DNA of 64,000 bases from Scilla litardierei (lineage: Eukaryota; Streptophyta; Magnoliopsida; Asparagales; Asparagaceae). The notes below the pieces were generated by a model that was given only the letters and a program-made list of their open reading frames with translations, was not told where the DNA came from and made no database searches. Where the stretch lies: positions 8,857,860 through 8,921,859 of the forward strand of contig CM061130.1 of the NCBI GenBank assembly GCA_030789695.1. The letters run 5' to 3'. Shown here piece by piece: positions 35,870 to 48,429 of this stretch (positions within the stretch are counted from its first letter, which is position 1; every line of letters begins with the position of its first letter). The translations under genes were made by a program, and so were the position numbers.

Positions 35870-38789
35870 ATTGGTATCAGAGCTAGTCGGTTCTGCGAGT
35901 GCTCACAAGGTGTTTGGTGATTTGCTTCAACGAGCCAAGAATCTACATCAAGAAGGGAACACGTTCTATCAAAGCAACAAATACTATGAGGCAGCCTGCA
36001 AGTATATTGCTGCAAAGGCTTACTTCGACCGAATTTCCATAGCAAAAGGAGGGGTTAGACACTTACACTGTATGATCAATTTGATGGGTTGCTATTTGAT
36101 TACTGGGGGCTATCAGTTGTGCATCAATTTGGGTTCAGAAGTCTTGGAGTATGACTCCAGGAATCTTGGAGTTTTTCTTTATCAAGGGCAAGCTTATAGA
36201 GAGTTGGGTTTTCATGAAGCGGCATACTCTGTAATGATGAAGGCTTATGGGGACTTTTCAGCTGAAGACGGAGAAGAAGAAGAGGAACATGAGAAAGAAG
36301 ATAAGCTAGTTTACAGACAAGAAGAAATGGCTGTCCAAGAACAAGAATCCCAAGATTACCCTGTTGCAGTTCAAAGTGACAGAATTCAAAGAAATAGTGG
36401 TCAAGGAAGAGAAGTGGGCAATCGAGCAATGGTGGCTTCTTTGTCATTAGAAACTTTAAGTTCCCCAATGGTGGATACATGCATAGGTGGCAGCCGCACC
36501 TCCAAGAGCGAGAGCCGATGTGAAGACGTCCTCGCCAACATCAACATTCAAGAATCTACAATCAACTTCCAGAATCAGAAATTGTGTGAAGCTGATGGAA
36601 GAAAGCAAGGTGGCCATTTGCAAGAGACGACAACCTCTTTCCCTACTGCAAAGCAACAAAACGCGATCCAAGATGACTCGGCTACTATTTCATCACATTA
36701 CGTTTATGCTCCAGTTCCTTCCGCTCAAATTTCCATGGCTTTAAATTCTGCTCATCCGTCAGCTGCTGCAGTGAGAGATGGGGCAACATCAGGTATCAAG
36801 TCTAAAATCTGGAACTTTGTTAGAATGGGTTCTGTTATTGCCTCCTCCCATCCATTAAATCCATATAATTGTCCTGTAACCCGAATTAATTCCCTTGAAT
36901 TCTTGAAAACCCAATTACATGAAATATTGGCATGTGGGTTTCGTAAGAAAAGATTCGATGGGGGTGTGAGTTTTGATCCTGGAGGAGTTGGAGATGGCAG
37001 AGAGAATGCCGATGTGATTTGCCTAGTTCTAAAAACTATGGTTCATAATTCAGTTCATCTTCATTTCCTTCATCCTCGACAAGGAGGAAATAGCCCAGAC
37101 CTTCCTTCATCTTCAGTTCCTATTGCTATGAAAGAAGTCTTCATTTTCGACCCAGGAGGAGCCGTAGTAAAGAAAAATGAAGTCAAGCTCTTTGTTGATG
37201 ATTTGGCTGCAATAAGTTTTTTATTCAAGATATGGGACAATGACCAGATTCTTGGGGGGTTGGCTGTAGAAATTGATGAGCTTGGTAAGCGTGTTCTGGA
37301 ACTGAGACAGAAGTCGGATGCCTTGGCGAATACTGAAACCAACCATGAGGATCGGAATCAATTGTTAGCTGAGAAGAATGATGAGCTCAAAAACTGTCAG
37401 TTGGAGTGGCAACATAAATCGGTTTCTCTAGAGGCTAATGAAGCCAGTGCTGAGGAGCTACGACAGACTTTAGTTAAGAAGACGCATGAGCTTGATAGTT
37501 GCTTGCATAAATTGCATGAAATACTGGTTTCTGAAATCACTGTCGAGGAGTTGAAGATGTCAGTGGCTGAGAAGGTCAACCAGCAGGAAAAGTGCCAGCT
37601 GGAATTGAAACCGAAGTCTTACACCTTACAGACTGCTAATGTCACTACAGCAGAGCTCAAAGAGACTCAGAACTTGGTTAATGTGCTTCAGGAATCTCTC
37701 ACAGAGAAGAGCAAGGTCCTTAATGGAATAGAAGAAATAATGCTACAGGCGAATTCCAAAGAGGATTTGCTCGCTATGGAAGTCTTCGAATTTGATAAGT
37801 TTACAGTTGGAACTGAAGCCGTAGCAAAGAAGTTGGCAGAGCGTAGTGGAAGTGGGGTGACAACAAGCATCGGAGAGGGCGATTCTGTTGCCCTGGCTGA
37901 GCGTGTTACGGATGTTTTCGAGAAGGATAGCATTATGCTCTGGGATTTGGAACAGAGTGGAGTAAAGATGCTTGCCCTCGTCAAGAATCTCATCAAGGTG
38001 GCGGGGTCGCGTACAGAATTCATTATCTTGCACAGGAAAAGGAAATTGCCATGCGTCGATTGTTGTTTGGAGATTTCTAACCACAACACATTCTATGATA
38101 TTCCCACTGGTGCTATTATAGCCTCGATGTCAGATGTTGGCCAAGTCTTCAATCAGGATTACTACAGAGGGGGTCCACCAAGATTGTGGCAGACTGGAAA
38201 CATGAATGGGCATGGGAGATTAGGGTGGCTCACATCAGTGCTGGATATGCTGAACGGTTCAGAGACAAACACTTCGAGCTGTCTGAGAAATAATCATATA
38301 TTTTCAGGATCGGTTGACAACAAAGATGGGCTGATCTCTTGCCAATTGAATCTTACAGATGCATCTTCATCTATGCAAATATATAAGAGTTATGGTGGAG
38401 TGGATGGAGCCATTGGGTGTATTCCTGGCCAATTAAGTAGTAGCAAGTTGGAACACATGACTTGCATCTTGATTCAGCAATTGTTGACCAAGATCATCAG
38501 AAATTGCCAAAGTTCATGCCAGAGAATGACTGCTCGAGAAAGCAAGGCGCATAATATATATCATGGGTACGGTGTCTTTGAACGAGGCCGATACAACTGC
38601 CCAGTTCATGTGTGCATATCAAGCACACAACGCATGCATCCACCTTCATGCATCAGTTCAAAAGCCCTGTTGATATCTGCAAGCGTTAGTTCGTGGGTAA
38701 TGTTCTTAGGGGAGCATATCTCGATCAATGGGAATTTTGTCTTTGATCCGGGGGGGACTTGGAATCAGTGGATCATATCTCGACCTTGA
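35796..38789 (+). CDS. Chimeric 997-aa ORF: TPR (OEP61-like) plus coiled coil
   Basis: This open frame starts inside the 5' LTR ([20 protein letters not shown]), reads through the primer site (QLVSELVGS) and ends 30 bp before the 3' LTR. Residues about 46-155 are a TPR region ([46 protein letters not shown]) resembling the TPR domain of plant OEP61, a chaperone receptor; whether it binds anything is unknown. Residues 160-185 are acidic. About 486-650 is a heptad-rich coiled coil ([35 protein letters not shown]) resembling a segment of long plant coiled-coil proteins. FDPGG occurs at about 392, 450 and 982. The remainder is unrecognised. It has no introns, as expected for RNA-level capture. 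Expression and function are unproven. Confidence 0.6.
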   Translation: MGRRLKLAEVEERAAEPPEEAVSPQLVSELVGSASAHKVFGDLLQRAKNLHQEGNTFYQSNKYYEAACKYIAAKAYFDRISIAKGGVRHLHCMINLMGCYLITGGYQLCINLGSEVLEYDSRNLGVFLYQGQAYRELGFHEAAYSVMMKAYGDFSAEDGEEEEEHEKEDKLVYRQEEMAVQEQESQDYPVAVQSDRIQRNSGQGREVGNRAMVASLSLETLSSPMVDTCIGGSRTSKSESRCEDVLANINIQESTINFQNQKLCEADGRKQGGHLQETTTSFPTAKQQNAIQDDSATISSHYVYAPVPSAQISMALNSAHPSAAAVRDGATSGIKSKIWNFVRMGSVIASSHPLNPYNCPVTRINSLEFLKTQLHEILACGFRKKRFDGGVSFDPGGVGDGRENADVICLVLKTMVHNSVHLHFLHPRQGGNSPDLPSSSVPIAMKEVFIFDPGGAVVKKNEVKLFVDDLAAISFLFKIWDNDQILGGLAVEIDELGKRVLELRQKSDALANTETNHEDRNQLLAEKNDELKNCQLEWQHKSVSLEANEASAEELRQTLVKKTHELDSCLHKLHEILVSEITVEELKMSVAEKVNQQEKCQLELKPKSYTLQTANVTTAELKETQNLVNVLQESLTEKSKVLNGIEEIMLQANSKEDLLAMEVFEFDKFTVGTEAVAKKLAERSGSGVTTSIGEGDSVALAERVTDVFEKDSIMLWDLEQSGVKMLALVKNLIKVAGSRTEFIILHRKRKLPCVDCCLEISNHNTFYDIPTGAIIASMSDVGQVFNQDYYRGGPPRLWQTGNMNGHGRLGWLTSVLDMLNGSETNTSSCLRNNHIFSGSVDNKDGLISCQLNLTDASSSMQIYKSYGGVDGAIGCIPGQLSSSKLEHMTCILIQQLLTKIIRNCQSSCQRMTARESKAHNIYHGYGVFERGRYNCPVHVCISSTQRMHPPSCISSKALLISASVSSWVMFLGEHISINGNFVFDPGGTWNQWIISRP
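35872..35883 (+). promoter_or_regulatory. Primer binding site (initiator tRNA-Met)
   Basis: TGGTATCAGAGC lies two bases after the LTR. It is the standard plant initiator-Met primer site. It is also read as codons of the long ORF. Confidence 0.9.
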
Positions 38790-38803
38790 GGACAAGGTCG
38801 ATT

Positions 38804-38818
38804 TTGAGAGGGTGGGTT
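38804..38818 (+). promoter_or_regulatory. Polypurine tract of the transducing element
   Basis: TTGAGAGGGTGGGTT directly precedes TGTAAGAG of the 3' LTR. Confidence 0.8.
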
Positions 38819-39455
38819 TGTAAGAGACCCAGCCAAGTGACGACGTTCTTCGTCCAGGTTTCGTCGCCAACGCCACCCAATGGGAGGCGGAGAAGTCACA
38901 TCAGGGGGTTGAAGCCTCTGGAGTGATGTTTGACGGCCGAGTGTTGCCACGAGCTGGGAATCAAAGGAGATGCCGTTGAGATGGAGGGAGCAGATGGATT
39001 TGTGAGAAGAAGAATACAAACCGTTGATGAGCAGTGGGCCTAGCCGTTAGAGTCATCATTGCAACGAAACAGCTGGCTTCTTTTCCCCTTGCCTCCAGCT
39101 ACCCAAGGGTCGATTGTAATTAAGAGTAGGCTCACAAATCCTAACAGAATTCTGTTAGAGTTGTTAGAATCTTTGGAGAGCAAGGATAAGTAGTGAATTG
39201 GGAGAGAATTGTAGGCATCGAATATTTTTGAGAAATCAATCCAATCTCTTTATCTCCTTTGAGATTTCAGCTTTATTTTCATTTCAGTCTCATTTTCATT
39301 TGTTCTCATGTTTTCCTATTTTTTTGTTCTTCATTGATCTCTCTTGATCTTTCCTTTCTGCTAATTCGTGTCGCTGTGAGCCATGGGCCGGCGATTGAAG
39401 CTTGCAGAAGTGGAGGAGCGGGCGGCGGAGCCACCAGAGGAGGCGGTGTCTCACA
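38819..39455 (+). repeat. 3' LTR of the transducing element
   Basis: It is 637 bp and identical to the 5' LTR by eye except GTCTCACA in place of GTCTCCACA at the end. Confidence 0.9.
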
Positions 39456-39605
39456 AATCCTTATTTTTTTTCCTTGTTAATAAATTTTAAAACTGTTGTT
39501 TTACTTTTTTTTAATTCTTCTTCTCTTTGAATTAGAACCTGTGGGTACCCTCGTTTGGAACAAAGCTTTAATAAATAAATAAATCCAATCTGTAGTAAAA
39601 GATCC

Positions 39606-39608
<3 letters not shown>

Positions 39609-39650
<42 letters not shown>
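39609..39650. repeat. (AT)n microsatellite
   Basis: About 41 bp of alternating AT. The same site in the 3' LTR (46288-46304) has only about 17 bp. Confidence 0.9.
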
Positions 39651-39653
<3 letters not shown>

Positions 39654-41769
39654 TGTTTAAAATTTTCACTATGCGTTTCTTTTTACACTTAACAGTAGTA
39701 ATACCATAAGAGCCCAACTTTGAATTATTTTCATGTTAAGAATCTTCATCTACCAGTTAGTTCTTTAAAGGAAATATAAAAAAGAAAAAAAACTGTTAAT
39801 CGATCCTATCTAATAACAACCGTACCCCATGATTTCCCTCTCCCCAAATCAAGCAACCATCACATGGCCTCTCACCCACGTTCTTATCTCTCTCTCCTCT
39901 AACTGTACAACAACCCACGTCTTATCTTTCCCTAGAAATGCTACAGAAGTCTACATGTAGGGAACTCAGTTCATTTCAAAATGCAACAGGAGCAATTGCC
40001 TAGGCTTCACGTATGAATCTTATCTCTCTCCCTCATCTTCCTCTCCTACCCAGCGTGCGGAACCCGAGTGAACCCATGCAAACGTAAAGAAACCCACAGT
40101 CGCATGAGCTCTCCTCCTCCTTCATAAAACCCAAGAGGCCGAACTTCACCTCCCCATCAACTGCAGCGCCGTCCCGCCTGATCAAGAGCCCCTACCGACA
40201 GCCATTCCTCCGACCATCCACCCCTTCGCGAGGCCGCCGTTCGCTGCTCGACCCCAGCGACTGCCGTAGCAGCGAGTCACAGGCATCGCCCGCTCGCCTA
40301 GAACCCTCGCACGACATCGTCGGCACTTTCCGATCGCCACGACCGCCAATGTTGCCGTCGGCAACGCTCCCTCGATCACCGCAGCCTCGCCGACGGCCCG
40401 TGCAGCCGCCCCGACCGCCAACACAGCCGTTCGGGCTGTGTTTCCTTCGCACCGCCGCAGCACCCAGCGGCAAACGCCACTGCCGTGACTTCTGGCGCCG
40501 CCCGACGCAGGGGATCGCCGCCCCGCCAGCCCCGAGCGCCGCTGACCTGAACCCCGTGCAGCGCAACCCCTCGACGAGCGGCATCGAACCCACCTGCAAA
40601 CAAGCGAGGGAACGTAACTAAAGCGGTGAGTTTCTTACGTGGGTGAAGATGTGAGTAGCTTAAATAGGTTGGCTTTTTATGCATACTGTACTCCAACTTG
40701 CAACAGAGAGCTATTGTTGGCATTGGGATGAATACTAGGACATGTGATAGTACGTACTCAATCATTTAGATAAAAATCAATACGTTCTTTTAATACCTAT
40801 ATATGTAAGGTTATATATGCTCTAAGTTATGTTACTGCATTAATATATGTTATGCTAACCTAATGTAACATTAAATGTACTACATTGCATGAGCAGTATG
40901 TTAAACAGTAACTCCTTTACACATTATGTCATGTGCTTTTACACAACTAGTAATATATATACGGGTTAGGGGTTAGATGATGCATGCTACCCGATAGGTG
41001 TGAACAACTTCACATATAAGGACTTCATGTTTTTATTGTTAACTGATGACCTTTAGCTTAACATCGTGAATATTATGACGCATATAACTCCACACTACCC
41101 GCAGTCAAGGAATCAAGGCGATGGTGACGCGAGCCGTTGTTTTTGGATCCGACGTCGAAAGTACACGTGACCGTCGAACCAGGTTGGGTCCCCTAACTCG
41201 TAGCACAACCCACACCGTAGCGAAACCCAAAACCTAACTAAAACTGGACAACAATAATTAAATTTACTTTTCTGCACCAGTAAAATGCTACTCACTATAG
41301 AAAATCGACGAACGGACTTTTTGACTGTGCACATAGGATAGAATCGTCGAATAGGGCTGAACATCAAAATTGTGACTTTGACAATTAGGGTAGTCCCGAC
41401 AACCTAGAAACAAAACCTAAATAGGTTTATTGAAAAACGCGACCTGACACCGTCGCCATGACCTGTTTCAGACGGACTACCGCGAACGCGACGCCTGGAC
41501 GAGACGCCCCGGACGGACGACACACTCGCCACCGCAGGCAAGTGTACCCACTTGCATTTTTGACCGTGCTTTGGTCTTAGATTGCTAGAACTGTTAGACT
41601 GTGAATGTATAGAACCGGACGTGAAATGATAGCGTCCGGGACGCCCCTGACGACTTAGACTTGACGACGAAGTCTAAGCTCGACAAACAACACCTTTTGA
41701 CACCGTAGGGCTATCTTGTGTGTGTGTGCGTGTGGACACCCTATAATAACAATTCCTTACACTTGTCTT

Positions 41770-42020
41770 GTCATGTCCCTGTTACACAAAAAGCCTGCGG
41801 GTATTTCGGATGCTTTCCCTAGCGGAAGTGATCCCTATGACTGTTATACAAAAAGCCTGCGGGCGTTTCGGATGCTCTCCATGCGAGAGTGATCCCCGTG
41901 ATACACAGCCTGCAGGCAATAAGGCACTCTCCAAGCTAGAGAGAGTGATCCCTTGTACGGATACACAGCCTGCGGGCAATAGGGCACTCGCCAAGCTAGA
42001 GCGAGTGATCCCTTGTACTG
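41770..42020 (+). repeat. Degenerate tandem repeats in L2 LTR with self-complementary cores
   Basis: Four units share CAGCCTGCGGGCAAT or AAAGCCTGCGGGCGTTT, a GCACTCTCCAAGCTAGAGAG-type stem and GTGATCCC. They differ by paired changes (CTCTCC...GAGAG versus CTCGCC...GCGAG). The block recurs at 48430-48680. Confidence 0.75.
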
Positions 42021-42836
42021 GTGTCTTGTCTTGTCTTGTCTTTCTTGGGGTTTGGGGTTGGGTTGAGCGTGTGCACGGCAAGAGGGTCTGATCCCCCTCA
42101 ACCCGTAAGGCGTGAACCCTTTCGTGTCTCACTTGTCTTGTCTTGTCCTGTCCCGTCACGTCCCGACTTGTCATGACACCTGTAGGTTAGTCCCGTAGTT
42201 GGTAGCACACGCTACGACTACTACCTGTCCCGTTTTACTTTCCTGTTGCGTTACTTCCTGTTGTGTTACTCTGTTATAACCACACCATGCTAATCACCCA
42301 GTAAACTGTGTGTAATAGAACCTCAGCATGCTAATCAACCAGTAAATCGTTGTTTAAAAGTTGATACACTTGCAGTTTGGTCTAACCCTTTTTCTAGACC
42401 TTACCTGACGTACAGTTCCCTCTTTTGGTGATGTACGTCAGGTGCTCAGCCATAGTTCATGGACGAGGTAGACTCACTGGAGCACGAGTAGCCGAAGACG
42501 TCGACCCAGAGTACGCGCCCGACGAGGACCAGACCTAGAGGTCTTTTTAGTCGTCACTTTCAGAGGTTACTGCTTTTAGTTTACTTTTAAATATTGCGTG
42601 GCCATGCTTAGGCTTCCTTTTAGACTTTGTACTCGTTGAATATTACATCTCTAATTTAATGAATGCAACTTCCTTTATATACCTTCTGTTGTTTCGAACT
42701 TTATTAATGCAAGAACCTGAAACTTTCAAATTGGTATCCCCTACAGACGCTTATTGGGTCCGAGCTTCTCAGCTCTGGCCTAAGCGGGCATTAGTCACGC
42801 TTCGCCTCCGTCCTTTTTGGGAAGCGGGGCGTGACA

Positions 42837-45800
42837 GGTTTTAGTGGTGGCCCATGCAGGTCATGCAAAAGTTTGGAACAATAAGAGTACCGCATTCATT
42901 TAATATCCATGTACAAATCTAAATATAGGTTTTCCTTGTCTTAGATGGTAAGAAGACTTAGATAGACGCCCAGGTTTGATAGTCTGACACCTTGGTTAAG
43001 ATTTAGTCGTCCTCGTCCTAGACTACCTTAGCATCCCCATTTGATTCTGACCGTGTTAGATTTCTAGAGCCCCTCTCTTTTAGTCGTTCGCTCGGGTCCA
43101 CCGACTTCGGGCCCAACAGAACGTAACCTTGATTCTCTTAGGAACCTTTTCTTTAGATCCTGATTATAGTCTAACTCATTAGGAAGTCTTAGAGCTGAGT
43201 TATCCTAATCTTTAGAAGACCCAATAACTAGAATCCCTGGCTTCTAGCGTCTACCTGATCTTTACCCCTTCGTATGATCGACCGAGGAATTCTATCGTAG
43301 CTTCGTAAATCATATCCTAAGTATATCTATTATGCGATTTTTTTCCTTTCTCTCGATTCACGTAATCATTCCTGACGAGTATCGCTGATCCTTCGAGTCT
43401 CTTCCTTGACCAATTTTGCTTCCCCTAAAAGTATTTTCGAAATTCCGTATTAAGTTTTTCGCTCGGCTCAAATTCTTTAAAAACCCCTATATTATATATT
43501 TTAAAATTTCTTTTTTTTTGGTTGAGTTAAAATTCTTTCACTGATTTTTAAAACCTCCTAGGTCGTAAAATTATTTTACTATCTCGTGCCTATTTCAAAT
43601 CGGTATCTTTCGTATTTCAGTTTTAAACCTTGTTATCAATTCTATGATCCAATATATATAAATATTACTTTTCTAAACTACAAAATTTTATTGCTAATCA
43701 TTCACCGCACGTACTTTTAGAATATTTTCTAAACCAAAGAGAACTTTAAATTCTTCTCGTATATGTATAAACAGCCCTATGTTCATCGTGCTCATACTTC
43801 AAGAATCCTTGTTTAGACTTACTTTCATTAACAAAACAATCGCTACCTCATCCTACCTTTATTTCTTTTATTTCTTGTTTTTGAAACTTATTATTAAATC
43901 TTTCGCTCGGTTTAACTCCCTTGAAACCCCTTTATTATATATATATTTAAAATTTCTTGCTTTTCGGTTGAAAGTTCCTTCTTAGATTTTTGAAATCTCC
44001 TTGGTCGTCAATTTTCAAGTTATTATCTGGTAATTATTTCAAAATCGGTATCTTTCATATTTTCATTTTAAAAACCGTGTTAACATTTTGATAATTCAAT
44101 TTATATTTTTCTGGGCTACAAGATCTATTTCTAAATCACTTACCATGCATACTTTTTAAAATATTTTCTAAACTAGGGGTAACTTCAATTATTTTATTAT
44201 TATTATTATATCTGTTCTATGTTCCTCGTGACCACATTTCAAAATCATTGTGTAAACTTATTTTCATTTGCAAAACAATCGTTTCCCACCTTACCCATCC
44301 TTCCTTCGTCTTACTTTTTCCAAAACTGTAATAATTTTACCATCTGCTCGCTTTTTACTACTTATTTTTATAAGTATAAAAGTATATGATATCCTATTTT
44401 ACACGTAATTCGCCTTTCATCTATCTAATTATTTTGAGGAATGTTTTTGCTCCATCCAACCAACTACCATCCTTACCCCGCCTTACTTGAACTTGTTCCT
44501 TCCGATTTATTTCATTACACTTTTGGTTTCCGTTTCCTTTATTTGGTGTAGACATTAGTCCTTGTAGTTGTTTATAGGAGTAGGCCTTTAGTAGGTGATG
44601 GTGTCGTGATACATGAGTATAGGTAGAGTGCGTAGACCTGTATGAGTGTGTGTTCTTTAGGATCCCGATGATTGCCTTTTGTGCCTTGAATGTGTACTCA
44701 GTGTTAACCATGATATGCTTGAAGTTGTCTGAATGGCGGTATTCGTACGTATATGAATATGGTCATAGCAGGCAATTTCCTTAGACGTAGCTTTCGCGAC
44801 TATAGAATAGCCTATCTTTGACTGCATGTGATCGTATCAAAACTTTGTTTTCCTTTTAAACCAACTCTTTAAAGTTTTGAAATTAGCTCACAAGATCACA
44901 AATCAATTGTCCTTCCTCATCCATTACCACGACTCCACACATTTTTTTCCAAATGTTTTAGAAATGTTACGTTATGGTTGCTATAGTTTTTGGACTAGGT
45001 ATTATTGTTATAGGATTTTGTTTGCAGGTAGGCTCAGGGAGAGATGAGATTTGTTATAGCAATGATTAACCAATTTTGGAACAATAGGATATTGGAATAA
45101 ATTTCTTTCGGATGAAAAGAATGGACTGTCCAAGACATATTTATAATACCGAGATGCGACGGACTCAAGGGAGAATTCTGGTTGAATGATATTATATGCG
45201 TGAAGATGAGAACTTATCAGATTTGAGGCTTAGACGAATGGTAGATAGGGATGGTTACGGAGTATGGTAGGAGTTAGGGTGATCATGAGATTGAGTAGAG
45301 CTTTTATTAGCATCGAGACTTGATTGTTGAGTTGACGTGAGAAGACATTGGGAGTAACACGACATGTTGAGATAAATGGATGGTTAGATTGTCGGATTTA
45401 ATATTGGTTGAAAAAATAATTATAACAAGTAGGAGGAGATGTGATCTTGATAGTTCGATTATTTGACGGATAAATTTATGGGAAGATATGACACGGAATG
45501 TATTGATGACACGGCGATTGTTGATTTGTGAAAGGTGCTATAAGATAGACAAAGTTTTCGTCTTGGATTGGTGATCGACTAGAACACCATTTTAGCGACT
45601 GATTAATATTGGGAAGAGATTGAGAAAATTTAAAGATGTTATGGAGCAATGATGTGTAATAGAGTGGTATGGTAAGAGAAGGTGATTATTATTCTCTTAT
45701 GAGGACTCGGAGGGGAAATTTAACAGCAGTGATGGATCTATGGTTGAGTTTTAGGATGTGAGATTAGTCGTGGCTTTATCTAGTAAAAAAAGGGGGGGAT

Positions 45801-45950
45801 TAGGATGGATTATTTGAGGAACGATGTTGAAGTTATAGAATTAGAGATCCTTGTGGGGAAGATGGGAGTTATAAGCTTAAGTATTGATGGATTTTATTAG
45901 TCTTAGTATGAGTGATTCCGAGGACTGAATCATTGCTAAGGTGGGTAGAA
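42837..45950 (+). other. Internal domain of L2, non-coding
   Basis: It starts GGTTTTAGTGGTGGCCCATG. The part 42950-43140 resembles the equivalent part of L1 (minus strand 8480-8180). The rest is T-rich, then (44950-45950) A/G-rich. No gag-pol frame is present. Confidence 0.65.
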
Positions 45951-48429
45951 TGTAACGGTCACTTTCCGACCAAACGTATTTTAGCGCGTACCTGTGTTTC
46001 GTGTGCGTTTTATGTGTTTTATTTTTATTACAGTTGTCCGTAGTCAGACGCGTGTGCGAATCCCGTATTCTCGACCCTCTCGAAGGCGCGATTCCCCCGG
46101 TATATTCGTTGTAATTTTCGGACGCCCGTGGACTTATCAGCCTTATTTTTTCCTTGTTAATAAATTTTAAAACTGTTGTTTTACTTTTTTTAATTCTTCT
46201 TCTCTTTGAATTAGAACCTGTGGGTACCCCGTTTGGAACAAAGCTTTAATAAATAAATAAATCCAATCTGTAGTAAAAGATCCTAATTATATATATATAT
46301 ATATTAGTGTTTAAAATTTTCACTGTGCGTTTCTTTTTACACTTAACAGTAGTAATACCATAAGAGCCCAACTTTGAATTATTTTCATGTTAAGAATCTT
46401 CATCTACCAGTTAGTTCTTTAAAGGAAATATAAAAAAGAAAAAAAACTGTTAATCGATCCTATCTAATAACAACCGTACCCCATGATTTCCCTCTCCCCA
46501 AATCAAGCAACCATCACATGGCCTCTCACCCACGTTCTTATCTCTCTCTCCTCTAACTGTACAACAACCCACGTCTTATCTTTCCCTAGAAATGCTACAG
46601 AAGTCTACATGTAGGGAACTCAGTTCATTTCAAAATGCAACAGGAGCAATTGCCTAGGCTTCACGTATGAATCTTATCTCTCTCCCTCATCTTCCTCTCC
46701 TACCCAGCGTGCGGAACCCGAGTGAACCCATGCAAACGTAAAGAAACCCACAGCCGCAGGAGCTCTCCTCCTCCTTCATAAAACCCAAGAGGCCGAACTT
46801 CACCTCCCCATCAACTGCAGCGCCGTCCCGCCTGATCAAGAGCCCCTACCGACGGCCATTCCTCCGACCATCCACCCCCTCGCGAGGCCGCCGTTCGCTG
46901 CCTGACCCCAGCGACTGCCGCAGCAGCGAGTCGCAGGCATCGCCCGCTCACCTAGAACCCTCGCACGACGTCGTCGGCACTTTCCGATCGCCACGACCGC
47001 CACTGTTGCCGCCGGTAATGCTCCCTCGATCACCGCAGCCCCGCCGACGGCCCGTGCAGCCGCCCCGACCGCCAACACAGCCGTTCGGGCTATGTTTCCT
47101 TCGCACCGCCGTAGCACCCAGCAGAAACTGCCGCTGCCGTGACTTCTGGCGCCGCCCGACGCCGGGGATCGCCGCCCCGCCAGCCCCGAGCGCCGCTGAC
47201 CTGAACCCCGTGCAGCGCAACCCCTCGACGAGCGACATCGAACCCACCTGCAAACAAGCGAGGGAACGTAACTAAAGCGGTGAGTTTCTTACGTGGGTGA
47301 AGATGTGAGTAGCTTAAATAGGTTGGCTTTTTATGCATACTGTACTCCAACTTGCAACAGAGAGCTATTTGTTGGCATTGGGATGAATACTAGGACATGT
47401 GATAGTACGTACTCAATCATTTAGATAAAAATCAATACGTTCTTTTAATACCTATATATGTAAGGTTATATATGCTCTAAGTTATGTTACTGCATTAATA
47501 TATGTTATGCTAACCTAATGTAACATTAAATGTACTGCATTGCATGAGCAGTATGTTATACAGTAACTCCTTTACACATTATGTCATGTGCTTTTACACA
47601 ACTAGTAATATATATACGGGTTAGGGGTTAGATGATGTATGCTACCCGATAGGTGTGAACAACTTCACATATAAGGACTTCATGTTTTTATTGTTAACTG
47701 ATGACCTTTAGCTTAACATCGTGAATATTATGATGCAGATAACTTCACACTACCCGCAGTCAAGGAATCAAGGCGATGGTGACGCGAGCCGTTGTTTTCG
47801 GATCCGACGTCGAAAGTACACGTGACCGTCGAACCAGGTTGGGTCCCCTAACTCGTAGCACAACCCACACCGTAGCGAAACTGAAAACCTAACTAAAACT
47901 GGACAACAATAATTAAATTTACTTTTCCGCACCAGTAAAATGCTGCTCACTATAGAAAATCGACGAACGGACTTTTTGACCGTGCACATAGGATAGAATC
48001 GTCGAATAGGGCTGAACATCAAAATTGTGACTTTGACAATTAGGGTAGTCCCGACAACATAGAAACAAAACCTAAATAGGTTTATTGAAAAACGCGACCT
48101 GACACCGTCGCCATGACCTGTTTCAGACGGACTACCGCGGACGCGACGCCTGGACGAGACGCCCCGGACGGACGACACACTCGCCACCGCAGGCAAGTGT
48201 ACCCACTTGCATTTTTGACTGTGCTTTGGTCTTAGATTGCTAGAACTGTTAGACTATGAATGTATAGAACCGGACGTGAAATGATAGCGTCCGGGACGCC
48301 CCTGATGACTTAGACTTGACGACGAAGTCTAAGCTCGACAAACAACAACTTTTGACACCGTAGGGCTATCTTGTGTGTGCGTGCGTGTGGACACCCTAGA
48401 ATAACAATTCCTTACACTTGTCTTGTCAT

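Larger units (their letters stand above)
35232..39455 (+). mobile_element. Short LTR retroelement carrying a chimeric cellular-like ORF
   Basis: The LTRs are 35232-35869 and 38819-39455. Their ends are TGTAAGAGAC and GTCTCCACA (a short inverted pair). The primer site TGGTATCAGAGC (initiator tRNA-Met) is at 35872 and the purine tract at 38804-38818. The LTRs look identical by eye except for one C near the end, so insertion is very recent. No gag or pol motif exists; the internal 2.9 kb is one open frame. The CTTGAGGACAAGGTCG segment before the tract is usual in Ty3/gypsy 3' ends. The flanks do not form a clear target duplication (AATAT left; AATCC right, inside a truncated LARD LTR). Layout recalls gene-transducing elements such as maize Bs1. 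Confidence 0.85.
39459..42836 (+). repeat. 5' LTR of L2, truncated at start
   Basis: It aligns with 46141 onward of the 3' LTR. Its missing first part corresponds to 45951-46140. It holds a GC-rich block (40150-40610) and the tandem repeat at 41770-42020. Confidence 0.85.

Noticed and set aside
35796..38789. Ordinary host OEP61 gene
   Set aside because: The similarity covers only about 110 residues, the frame starts in an LTR, there are no introns, and the membrane anchor of OEP61 is not seen.
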